Assembly: GCA_021108335.1 (NCBI GenBank)
Contig: JAIORC010000222.1
Coordinates: 1-49,337 of the forward strand
Direction of reading: 5' to 3'
Length of the DNA stretch: 49,337 bases
Source of the DNA: Phycisphaerae bacterium
Lineage (GTDB): Bacteria > Planctomycetota > Phycisphaerae > SM23-33
This document shows positions 18,541-27,517 of the stretch, piece by piece. A model generated the notes under the pieces. The model was not told the DNA's origin. It made no database searches and saw nothing but the letters and a program-made list of their open reading frames with translations. The position numbers were made by a program, and so were the translations under genes. Position 1 is the stretch's first letter; each line of letters starts with the position of its first letter.

Positions 18541-18965
18541 AGCCCTGTCGGTATCGCCATGCCACCAGTTTTTGTAGGGTGGGTGCTCCCGCCCACGCGG
18601 AAACTAATCGGCCCTTGCAGCCAGGGTTTGTCGCGTCCCAGCGCGGCGGCCATCCTTGGCCGCCGCGAAGATGGCGCACTGGTGGCACAGGTTTGCAACC
18701 TGTGTCGCGGTGGCCTGGGAAGGCCACCGCGCTATGTACATTAAATAACAATGCCAGGTGTCGTAGTGGTCGCGAAGAAAAACACATGGTCCCCAGGGGA
18801 CCATGCCACCCAAACCAAAACAAATCCGAAATCCGACACCCTGCGGCAGGGTGCCGTGGCGGGAGCGAAGCGACAGCCACGATGGAATTTGCTGCAACCC
18901 CCTTGGGGCAAGCCTGTGTCGCGGTGGCCTGGGAAGGCCACCGCGCTGAATATACGTCAGGGATG
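18541..18965. repeat. Cluster of palindromic modules with duplicated GT87 tail
   Basis: A 425-base gap with no gene, filled by modules: GGCGGCCATCCTTGGCCGCC, GGCACAGGTTTGCAACCTGTG (18683-18703, shortened reading), GGTGGCCTGGGAAGGCCACC, ACATGGTCCCCAGGGGACC, a reverse CCGTGGCGGG...CCACGAT module, and AACCCCCTTGGGGCAAGCC. The cluster lies between imperfect 30-base direct repeats, 18604-18633 and 18966-18995 (26 of 30 identical). The second of these is the 3' end and stop codon of the GT87 gene. Confidence 0.7.
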
Positions 18966-20537
18966 CTAATCGGCCTTCGCAGTAAGGGTTTGTCGTATGG
19001 TGGCGTATGGCTGGTCGGCGGGTTTCATTTTCAGCGACAGCAGCACTGCCGTTGCGAAAGTCAGCAGGAAACTGAAGAACTTCGGGCTGTATGCGGTGGC
19101 GATGTCGGCGAAGTCTTTGGCTGCCGGCTTATCCATGCCGCCGGCCAGGCCGATTGTAACGAGCAGATCGCCGGCACCGCCCCATAACAGTAACGCCGAC
19201 AAGAGTATCATACATAAGGCGGCAATTCTCGCGCCGCGGCTGATTCGCCCGAATGCTATCGCGTACCAGATCGCCAGGTATGCCGGCAGCATCGTCGCGG
19301 CATGGTGGTCCCACGTTCGCTGGTTGAGTATCAGAATCGCCGAAATAATCATCGCATAATGCAAGGCCCGTCTGCCGTCGTCGCGAGGTAGCTTTCGCCA
19401 TCCGATCGCCCAAGCCATCATGGCGACGATTATGAACTGCCCCGTCTGGATGATTCGCTTGACGACCTCCGGCGAAATGTTGGCAAAGGCGATCCAGTGA
19501 AATTTCGTCTGCTGGTGGTATGGATTGTCGTCGGGGTTCCAATAGATATTCCCGCCATGCTGGTCGTCCATCAGGAAGCGGCTGACGGTAGCCGACCAAC
19601 TCTGGTTGACGTGGATGGGATACCACGCTCCACCCAGGCCTTTGAAGATCAGGTTATTCAGCCAGGCGTCGGTGAGGTCAGCGTAATGTGTTGGGCCGAC
19701 CATGGCGGCGGGAATGACAACCGCGAAGATCAACCCGGCAGCAACGCAGCCGACAAGCAGCTTCCAGTTCCGCTGATACAGCCAGTACAGCACGAACAGC
19801 GCGGGCGTCATCTTGATGCATATCGCCACCGCCAACGCTGCACCGGCAGCGAAATTTTTGCCCCGCCGGAACAACCAGAGGTGCAGCACGATAGCCCCCA
19901 GGACGAATCCGTTGGTGTTGGCGTGCTGGATGTCGCTGATAATCAGCGTTACCCACCACGCAACGCCCAGGCCCACCACCCAATCCGGCATGCGGAGGTT
20001 CTGGTGATTGGCCACCCGCACAGCCATCAGCCCGGCAGCCAGGGCGACCAGTATCTTTAGAATCGTAAACGCCAGCCCCCCAGCCCAGACCGGCAGGTAC
20101 GCAAACGGCGTCAGCAGGATAACCGTAAACGGCGTGTTGGGGTGCTTGACTATCACCTGGCCGGTCGGTTGGGCTTTGCCGCCCTCGGCGACGCGCCGGC
20201 TGTACTGCTCGGAGGTGAGGTAGATATTATGCCCAGCCCAGAAATTCCGCACCGCCGGGCGCCACCTGTTGACCGCTCCTTTATGCTTTTTGGGCGGACC
20301 TTTGAGGAGGTCTTTGGCGGTTGGCGTTCCGGCGGCTTTCCGCTGGGCGTAGGCCAGGGCCTTGTTATGATTCTTGATGGTTTTGACCTGCAATTGAATC
20401 GCCGGCGTGATCATCGCCACCGCGAAAAGCGCGTAACACACCACGCGAATAATTATCGCCCGCTTGCGGCTGGTCGGTTCTGTCGGCAGCGTGGTCTCAT
20501 ACGGCAGAGACCATTTCGGTTTTTCAGTGTTCGTCAT
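18966..20537 (-). CDS. GT87-family (DUF2029) polyprenol-linked glycosyltransferase
   Basis: A multi-spanning membrane protein of 523 residues with about ten hydrophobic segments. The pattern of N-terminal membrane helix, a loop with NIYLTSEQYSRR and KHPNTPFTVILLTPF, SDIQHANTNGFVLGAIVLHLWL, and AVAICIKMTPALFVLYWLYQR is typical of the GT87/DUF2029 family, which uses lipid-linked sugars such as polyprenyl-phospho-mannose outside the membrane. The ATG at 20537 starts MTNTEKPKW; a longer frame upstream is unlikely. Its last codons (QTLTAKAD-stop) are duplicated about 360 bases downstream. Acceptor unknown; perhaps surface glycans or glycolipids. Confidence 0.75.
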   Translation of the reverse strand: MTNTEKPKWSLPYETTLPTEPTSRKRAIIIRVVCYALFAVAMITPAIQLQVKTIKNHNKALAYAQRKAAGTPTAKDLLKGPPKKHKGAVNRWRPAVRNFWAGHNIYLTSEQYSRRVAEGGKAQPTGQVIVKHPNTPFTVILLTPFAYLPVWAGGLAFTILKILVALAAGLMAVRVANHQNLRMPDWVVGLGVAWWVTLIISDIQHANTNGFVLGAIVLHLWLFRRGKNFAAGAALAVAICIKMTPALFVLYWLYQRNWKLLVGCVAAGLIFAVVIPAAMVGPTHYADLTDAWLNNLIFKGLGGAWYPIHVNQSWSATVSRFLMDDQHGGNIYWNPDDNPYHQQTKFHWIAFANISPEVVKRIIQTGQFIIVAMMAWAIGWRKLPRDDGRRALHYAMIISAILILNQRTWDHHAATMLPAYLAIWYAIAFGRISRGARIAALCMILLSALLLWGGAGDLLVTIGLAGGMDKPAAKDFADIATAYSPKFFSFLLTFATAVLLSLKMKPADQPYATIRQTLTAKAD

Positions 20538-20654
20538 GGGGCACACTCTAACGATTGACCGGTGGAGATGCCACCGGTATTTCCGCCTCTGACCGTGCTG
20601 CAAACATCGTAGCTGTCGGATTTCGATAGTCGGATTTCGAATTTGTTTTTGGAT

Positions 20655-20690
20655 TGGGTGGCAAGGCCCCTTGGCGGCCGTGTGCTTTTG
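20655..20690. repeat. Short palindromic module (CCCCTTGG type)
   Basis: GGTGGCAAGGCCCCTTGGCG followed by GCCGTGTGC resembles the module near 6170-6212. It is immediately followed by the third copy of the larger palindrome-bounded element. Confidence 0.5.
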
Positions 20691-20699
20691 CCCGTTTCT

Positions 20700-20862
20700 G
20701 TAGGCCGGGTCTTGACCCGGCGATAAGAAGGCGACAGCCTTCTTACATGAAAATCCCTCCGATGATACATCTTTGGAAAAACGTGTTTTTCACCGCTGCT
20801 AATCCGAATTGGACGAACTTGTTGCATGTGCCATGCAATTGCCGGGTCAAGACCCGGTCTAC
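20700..20862 (+). repeat. Palindrome-bounded repeat element, copy 3
   Basis: Same layout as copy 2: GTAGGCCGGGTCTTGACCC, GAAGGCGACAGCCTTC, a variable middle of about 60 bases, TTGCATGTGCCATGCAAT and a closing inverted arm with one change (GGTCTAC instead of GGCCTAC). It lies 46 bases upstream of the RCK-channel gene, within or next to its promoter. Confidence 0.85.
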
Positions 20863-20894
20863 CAAAAACTGTTCCTTCCCGGCCGGGTTGAACG

Positions 20895-20911
20895 TATAAT
20901 CTTTCATCGTG
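20895..20911 (+). promoter_or_regulatory. -10 box and possible leaderless GTG start
   Basis: A perfect TATAAT (20895-20900) lies 8 bases upstream of the GTG start at 20909, and no ribosome binding site is visible between them. Transcription would start at or within a base or two of the GTG, giving a leaderless mRNA. The best -35 (TTCCTT, 20872-20877, 17-base spacer) is poor. Confidence 0.4.
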
Positions 20912-22000
20912 ACTACCAAACGCAGACAGACTGATTTTCTGGCGGCTCGACCGGGCTTCTCGAAGTCCACGCCCGGTCACAAGCCGCATCGGGAGCTTAG
21001 CTGGTTCGTGCGAATCGGCGGGCCATTGGTGGCGTTGGTGGTGTTCGTGGGCATTGCGGCGATGGGCTACAAGTGGATTCTGCCGCAATTCACCTGGCTG
21101 GACGCGGTTTATCTCAGCATTATTTCCATATTCACGCTCAATAATGAAATTGTCGGCATGCCGCTCAGCGATATCGCCAAAATATGGTCCATCGTCGTAA
21201 TTTCGATAGGCCTGGTACTGGTTGCGATCGAAGGCACGCAAATTGCCGCGTTTATCGTCGAGGGTCGCATACGAAAAATTTTCGGGAGACGTCAATTGTT
21301 CAAGAAAATATCAGCACTATCGGGCCATGCTATTGTCTGCGGTTTCGGCAGGATGGGCAGGCTAATCGCGCAGGAGCTTCACGATGCCGGGCAGAAAGTT
21401 GTGATCGTCGACGCGGACGAAAAGCAAATCCAATCCGCGGAGCAGGCAGGATTTCTGTACGTTATCGGTGACGCACAGGAAGACGAAATTCTTGAGACCG
21501 CCGGTGTAAAACTGGCAAAAAATATTATTATCGTTCTCAACTCCGACGCCGCCAACCTGTTCGTAACCCTCTCGGCCCGGCAGTTCAACCCGAAGCTGTT
21601 CATCGTGGCCCGCGTGCAGGAAGTGGCGAACCAGATCAAGCTCAGCCGGGCCGGCGCCGACCGGGTGGTTTGCCCGCAGATAATCGGTGCCGGCAGAATG
21701 GCCGACGTGGTGCTTCGCCCGGCAATGGTGGATTTCGTGGAGATGGCCCACAAGGGCGTGGACCTGGAAATGGACCAGATGGAAGTCTCCGCCGGCAGCA
21801 GCCTGCTGGGTAAAACGCTCGCTGAACTGGAACTGCCCAGGAAATACGGCGCACACATCGTAGCCATCCGGCAGGCAGACGGAAATACGAATTACCACCC
21901 GACCCACGGCCTGAAACTCAACGTCGGCGACAGGCTGATAATAGTAGGCCGGGACGGTACCAGCACGCAAATCCAGAAACTACAGGCCCAAAACGCATAG
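20909..22000 (+). CDS. Two-TM RCK/TrkA-N potassium-channel-like protein lacking filter motif
   Basis: A 363-residue protein: transmembrane segment 1 (about 34-54), a pore-like re-entrant segment (62-84), transmembrane segment 2 (90-112), an RCK/TrkA-N Rossmann domain with GFGRMG (145-150) and VIVDADEKQ, then a TrkA-C domain (about 280-355). This is the MthK/Kch layout for potassium channels gated by ligands on the RCK ring. However, the expected filter TVGYGD is replaced by FTLNNEIVGMPLS, so canonical potassium selectivity is not expected. The start codon appears to be GTG 20909, since the next Met is inside the first membrane segment. It stands alone. Confidence 0.8.
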   Translation: MTTKRRQTDFLAARPGFSKSTPGHKPHRELSWFVRIGGPLVALVVFVGIAAMGYKWILPQFTWLDAVYLSIISIFTLNNEIVGMPLSDIAKIWSIVVISIGLVLVAIEGTQIAAFIVEGRIRKIFGRRQLFKKISALSGHAIVCGFGRMGRLIAQELHDAGQKVVIVDADEKQIQSAEQAGFLYVIGDAQEDEILETAGVKLAKNIIIVLNSDAANLFVTLSARQFNPKLFIVARVQEVANQIKLSRAGADRVVCPQIIGAGRMADVVLRPAMVDFVEMAHKGVDLEMDQMEVSAGSSLLGKTLAELELPRKYGAHIVAIRQADGNTNYHPTHGLKLNVGDRLIIVGRDGTSTQIQKLQAQNA

Positions 22001-22030
22001 AGGTTCCCCATAGGCAGCACGTGCAGGGTG

Positions 22031-23897
<1,867 letters not shown>

Positions 23898-23927
23898 TTA
23901 GCTCTTTCTAACGCACCGGAAGCACGC

Positions 23928-23955
23928 ATTTTACGCACTTAAGGTCAGTATGCAA
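23928..23955 (-). promoter_or_regulatory. Probable eno promoter
   Basis: Minus-strand TTGCAT (23950-23955), 16 bases, TAAAAT (23928-23933), about 75 bases before the eno start codon. Both boxes match the consensus well. Confidence 0.45.
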
Positions 23956-23981
23956 GAGCTTTTGCACAGGTGTCCGTGCGA

Positions 23982-24262
23982 TGGGTGGCACAGGTTTGTA
24001 ACCTGTGCCGTTTGTGGGATCCCCGGGAAGCATGCACAGGTTGCAAACCTGTGCCACCTGCAACACGCCGCACGATATGCAATATTCCATTCGTCGGGTG
24101 GCATGGTCCCCTGGGGACCATGTTCTGCCTCGCGGGAGGTTTCAAACATCGTGGCTGTCGCTTCGCTTCCCGCCACGGCACCCTGGTGTTGGGTGGCGAC
24201 ACCGGGCATAACATTGAAAAACACATGGTCCCCAGGGGACTATGCCACCGGGCCACCTATAC
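23982..24262. repeat. Cluster of palindromic modules
   Basis: Between the convergently arranged repeats upstream of eno and the end of the coiled-coil lipoprotein gene. Contains GGCACAGGTTTGTAACCTG, CACAGGTTGCAAACCTGTG, CATGGTCCCCTGGGGACCATG split across 24100-24122, a CATCGTGGCTGTCGCTTCGC module (24150-24180) and ACATGGTCCCCAGGGGAC. No gene is supported; the open frames here are made of the repeats. Confidence 0.65.
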
Positions 24263-24263
24263 G

Positions 24264-25769
24264 CTATTCGAGGCGGTCGATGACGTTGTCGCCTACTTTG
24301 GGGTCGAGTATTTTGCGTGTGAGCACGCCGGCAGCTTCGGCCTTGCCGATTTCCTCCACGCGGAGATAGCCGACGAACTGATCGTCGCGATAGACGATCA
24401 GCCGCATGCCTTTTTCCAGGCCGTGTTGCTTCCCAAGATTGACGAGGACTACCATGTCCTTGATAGCCGTGATCTTTCCAGCCAGATGAGTACCGTCGAT
24501 TGGGGCAGCCGGCTTCCTGGTTCGCTTGGCGGGCTTAGCCGGTTTGGCTGGGGCGGTTTTTGGCTTGGTGCGAGCCGCAATACGTTTGGGCTTGGCTGCC
24601 GGCTTGGCTGGTGTTGCTTTTGGCGGAGCGGGCCTGGTCTTGGCTGCAATGGCGGCGGCTCGTTTTGCTTGGGCTAATTGCCTGGCCAGTCGTTTTGCCT
24701 GGCGAGTGGCGGCGGCAGCGGCGTTTTGTTGACGGGCAGTTTCTTTGCGTGCCAGGCGTACTTGTTGTATGGCTTTTTGCAGCGTCTTTTTAAGCTCGGT
24801 AAACTCATGAATTAAACCGGCGTAGCGTTCCTGCAAGGCCCGGTTCTTGTCCGACTGGGTAACAACGGTATGTGCCAGTTTGCGGTGCGTCGCCTCCAGC
24901 GATTGGATTTTGGCGTTTAAGTTTTGAACCTCCACCAGCAACTTGCGTACTTTCCTGGCTGGGTCGCTCATGCGGGCGAGTTTGTAGCGAATCTGCAACT
25001 TCTCGTGGGCATCCTTCAGCCGTTTCAATTCGGCGATGGCCTTGCTCGATTCAAGTTCCGCTTTCTTCCTGCTTACAAGGGAAGCTTTGTCGCCGACAGC
25101 CCTGCCGCCGTGCTTAAGCTTCTTGTTCAGTTCGCAGATTTCCCGCTTCTGCATTTCGATAGTAACGTTGTTCTGGTTTTCTTTTGCCCGGAATTTACTG
25201 CCAAGCTTTCGCGATTCCAGCAATGCCCGTCGCAGCTTGAGGTTATGTTCCTCGGCACTGCGGAGGTCCAGCAGCAGTTGGAGATTTTTCTGCTGGAGAT
25301 TATTGTACAGAGCAATCTGCTGGTCGGAGAGCTTGCGGATTTCGAGCGGGGGAGCCGGCGGCATGGGCGTGGGAGATGTCTTGACGGGTTTCGGAGTTGG
25401 CTTTGCCGCGATGGGCCGGGGTGCAGGTGAGGCCTGGGCCAATTCCGGTGATGCCGTAACAGGTTTCGGCACGGGCCGCCTGGGTGTCTTGGCCTTCTTC
25501 GCGGTGGCGGGCTTTACCGGTGCGGGCGTCGGCGCGGTGGCGAGCGTTTTCTTTGCCTGGGGCGATTTCTCCGACACCCGCTTTTTCGTATTTCCGGTTT
25601 TGGCTGGAGCGGTTTTGTCGCCCGGTTTGGCGGTGGGTGTTTTCTTCACCTGGGGCGATTTTTTGTCGGCTTTGCCTTCCGGCTTGACATCTTCTTCGCA
25701 GCCGACGGTTACGACGATCAGCAAAACCGCCAAGCCGCCCCATCGCATTGTATTTAAGACTCTTCGCAT
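24264..25769 (-). CDS. Coiled-coil lipoprotein with C-terminal beta-barrel-like domain
   Basis: A 501-residue protein. The N-terminus (LAVLLIVVTVGC) looks like a lipoprotein signal with Cys24, though the -3 Thr is atypical. Residues about 25-140 are a Lys/Pro/Ala-rich linker, 140-330 a long coiled coil (LYNNLQQKNLQLLLDLRSAEE and on), 330-420 a second Ala/Lys-rich stretch, and the last 80 residues (GKITAIKDMVVLVNLGKQHG, then LEKGMRLIVYRD) a small beta-rich domain. The last domain resembles that of the coiled-coil protein at 40730-42046 and suggests FlgT-C/secretin-periphery-like folds. The ATG at 25769 follows GAGG. Likely periplasmic structural protein; function unknown. Confidence 0.6.
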   Translation of the reverse strand: MRRVLNTMRWGGLAVLLIVVTVGCEEDVKPEGKADKKSPQVKKTPTAKPGDKTAPAKTGNTKKRVSEKSPQAKKTLATAPTPAPVKPATAKKAKTPRRPVPKPVTASPELAQASPAPRPIAAKPTPKPVKTSPTPMPPAPPLEIRKLSDQQIALYNNLQQKNLQLLLDLRSAEEHNLKLRRALLESRKLGSKFRAKENQNNVTIEMQKREICELNKKLKHGGRAVGDKASLVSRKKAELESSKAIAELKRLKDAHEKLQIRYKLARMSDPARKVRKLLVEVQNLNAKIQSLEATHRKLAHTVVTQSDKNRALQERYAGLIHEFTELKKTLQKAIQQVRLARKETARQQNAAAAATRQAKRLARQLAQAKRAAAIAAKTRPAPPKATPAKPAAKPKRIAARTKPKTAPAKPAKPAKRTRKPAAPIDGTHLAGKITAIKDMVVLVNLGKQHGLEKGMRLIVYRDDQFVGYLRVEEIGKAEAAGVLTRKILDPKVGDNVIDRLE

Positions 25770-25877
25770 ATAAACCTCGAAAAATACCAACAGGAACCAA
25801 CAAGATATTATAACACGGAATTTTGATTAAAGAGTCGTTTTCATGACAGGATTCCGGTGCCGAGAGCGCTGATCCCG

Positions 25878-26504
25878 TCAGTGTCGGCGGAGATAGTATG
25901 GCAGGTCGTCGGGTTTGGGATTTTCCCACAGGCCTTGTCTGGCCGCCTTTGCCCGTGCCATTTCCTGGACGAATTCCCGCCGGCGCGGGTGTTTGAATCG
26001 CGGGTCGGCATAGCCCCGGCCGTGTGCGATGAGCCGGCGATTGAGCATGGTTCCGTCCGGCAGATAGACATACGCCAGCAGCCGCCCGTATTTGCCCCGT
26101 GTATCGCCGGGCAGCAACTCCAGGCGAACCTGCTTGTGGTACGTCGCCCGCCGGGTAAAAGCGCTGGCCTCCAGACCGAAATGCTCTATGCGATGATTTG
26201 GTTTGACGGTTTCCGGCGTATCCACGCCCCAGAGACGGATTCGCGTATGTGGGTGATCGCCGTCGGGTATGTTGATGTCGATAGTATCGCCATCGATGCA
26301 TTTGACCACGGAGAAGGTTTTACCGTGATAGCGGAGGTAGTCCGCCTCCTGCCGCCGGCCGAACAAACCGGCGCGGTCGGCATAGTGCAGCCCAATGCCC
26401 AGCAGCACCAGGCAGGCTATCGGCAACACCCGCCGGCTGACATAACGCAGCCGCCGGCGGCGGGCGGTCATTTTTCGATAATGATAATTCGGACGCTTCG
26501 CCAT
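25878..26504 (-). CDS. Thermonuclease (SNase) family protein with membrane anchor
   Basis: A 208-residue protein with an N-terminal basic stretch and membrane segment (about 27-42, VLPIACLVLLGIGL), then an SNase domain: VVKCIDGDTIDINI, TRIRLWGVDTPET (catalytic Arg and metal Asp), HFGLEASAFTRR with a candidate catalytic Glu, and RGKYGRLLAYVYL with the second Arg, ending GRGYADPRF and ARAKAARQGLW. The residues needed for calcium-dependent phosphodiester cleavage are visible. Probably a membrane-tethered nuclease outside the cytoplasm. Stands alone. Confidence 0.85.
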   Translation of the reverse strand: MAKRPNYHYRKMTARRRRLRYVSRRVLPIACLVLLGIGLHYADRAGLFGRRQEADYLRYHGKTFSVVKCIDGDTIDINIPDGDHPHTRIRLWGVDTPETVKPNHRIEHFGLEASAFTRRATYHKQVRLELLPGDTRGKYGRLLAYVYLPDGTMLNRRLIAHGRGYADPRFKHPRRREFVQEMARAKAARQGLWENPKPDDLPYYLRRH

Positions 26505-26838
26505 GGCGGCATTCTAACATTAACGCAACGGCATGGGGCGATGTTTTACGATACCGATGATTGTGTGGCCTCCAGGGAGAGGAATGACGCAGAAATTGTG
26601 TTTGGTGGCACAGGTTTGCAACCTGTGCAAATTCCCACCAACGTCCGCGCGGCGGCCTTCCCAGGCCGCCGCGGCACAGGTTGCAAACCTGTGCCACCCA
26701 ACTACCTTTTTTTGCGCATTTTTGAATCTGGTCGATACCGTTTGTTGTTGCGGTGTGTTAAACTATTGTGCGGATTCATTATCCGTGGCGTTCTTTGTTT
26801 CGGGGCATTTGTGTTGTCCCGGCGGCGTGAAATTTTTT
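26505..26838. repeat. Intergenic region with palindromic modules
   Basis: 334 bases upstream of the ECF sigma gene. 26604-26700 holds GGCACAGGTTTGCAACCTG, GGCGGCCTTCCCAGGCCGCC and GCACAGGTTGCAAACCTGTG in order, so the whole block is roughly a nested palindrome. The rest (26700-26838) should carry the sigma-gene promoter; no convincing consensus pair was found. Confidence 0.6.
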
Positions 26839-27516
26839 ATGTCACATTCCGATATTTCGGAGAACCTGTTGAGTGAACATGCGTCTAATCTGGTGGTTGA
26901 GCAGGCCCCGGCGGCTGACAAAGGCACGATCGATTTTCGGGAAGCCGATCTGATCCGCCAATGCCAAGCCGGGAAAAGCGAGGCCTTCGCCGAACTGGTG
27001 GTGCGATACCAGGATCGCGTTTACAACATAATCTTCAGGATGTGCAACCGCCAGGCCGACGCCGACGAACTGACGCAGGAGACTTTTCTCAAGGCGTTCG
27101 AAAAACTGGACCAGTTCCAGGGCGGCAGCCGATTTTACACGTGGCTGTTCCGAATCGCCACGAACCTGACGCTAAGCCATCGCCGGCGGGGGCGGACGGT
27201 GAAATTTCACCCGCTGGCCGGGACGGATGACGATTGCGGTCAGGAGATGGCAAACGCACAGACGGCGGAGATAGCGGCGCGGCGGAACCCCGCGCCAGAG
27301 GCGGCGGCGATGCGGAAGGAAACCTCCAGCCGCGTAACCGAAGCGCTGAACGAGCTGGAGGACGATTACCGCATGGTGGTGATATTGCGGGATGTGGACA
27401 ACATGAATTACGAACAAATCTCCGAGGCACTCGGTGTGCCGACCGGCACGGTGAAAAGCCGGCTGTACCGGGCACGGAGAACGTTGCGGGATAAACTGAT
27501 TGATCTGGTAAGCTGA
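26839..27516 (+). CDS. ECF RNA polymerase sigma factor
   Basis: A 225-residue alternative sigma factor. Region 2: DLIRQCQAGKSEAFAELVVR, DADELTQETFLKAFEKL and FYTWLFRIATNLTLSHRRR. Region 4: LNELEDDYRMVVILRDVD, YEQISEALGVPTGTVKSRL. No region 3, as usual. ATG 26839 gives the normal length; the open frame upstream consists of palindromic repeats. The anti-sigma gene starts one base after its stop codon, so the pair is an operon. It probably responds to an envelope signal sensed by that partner. Confidence 0.92.
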   Translation: MSHSDISENLLSEHASNLVVEQAPAADKGTIDFREADLIRQCQAGKSEAFAELVVRYQDRVYNIIFRMCNRQADADELTQETFLKAFEKLDQFQGGSRFYTWLFRIATNLTLSHRRRGRTVKFHPLAGTDDDCGQEMANAQTAEIAARRNPAPEAAAMRKETSSRVTEALNELEDDYRMVVILRDVDNMNYEQISEALGVPTGTVKSRLYRARRTLRDKLIDLVS

Positions 27517-27517
27517 C

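Noticed and set aside
18541-18965. Possible CRISPR array
   Set aside because: The repeats differ in sequence and spacing, are palindromic and lack regular spacers; no cas gene nearby.
20534-21295. 253-residue minus-strand open frame
   Set aside because: Runs through the palindrome-bounded element and antisense to the channel gene.
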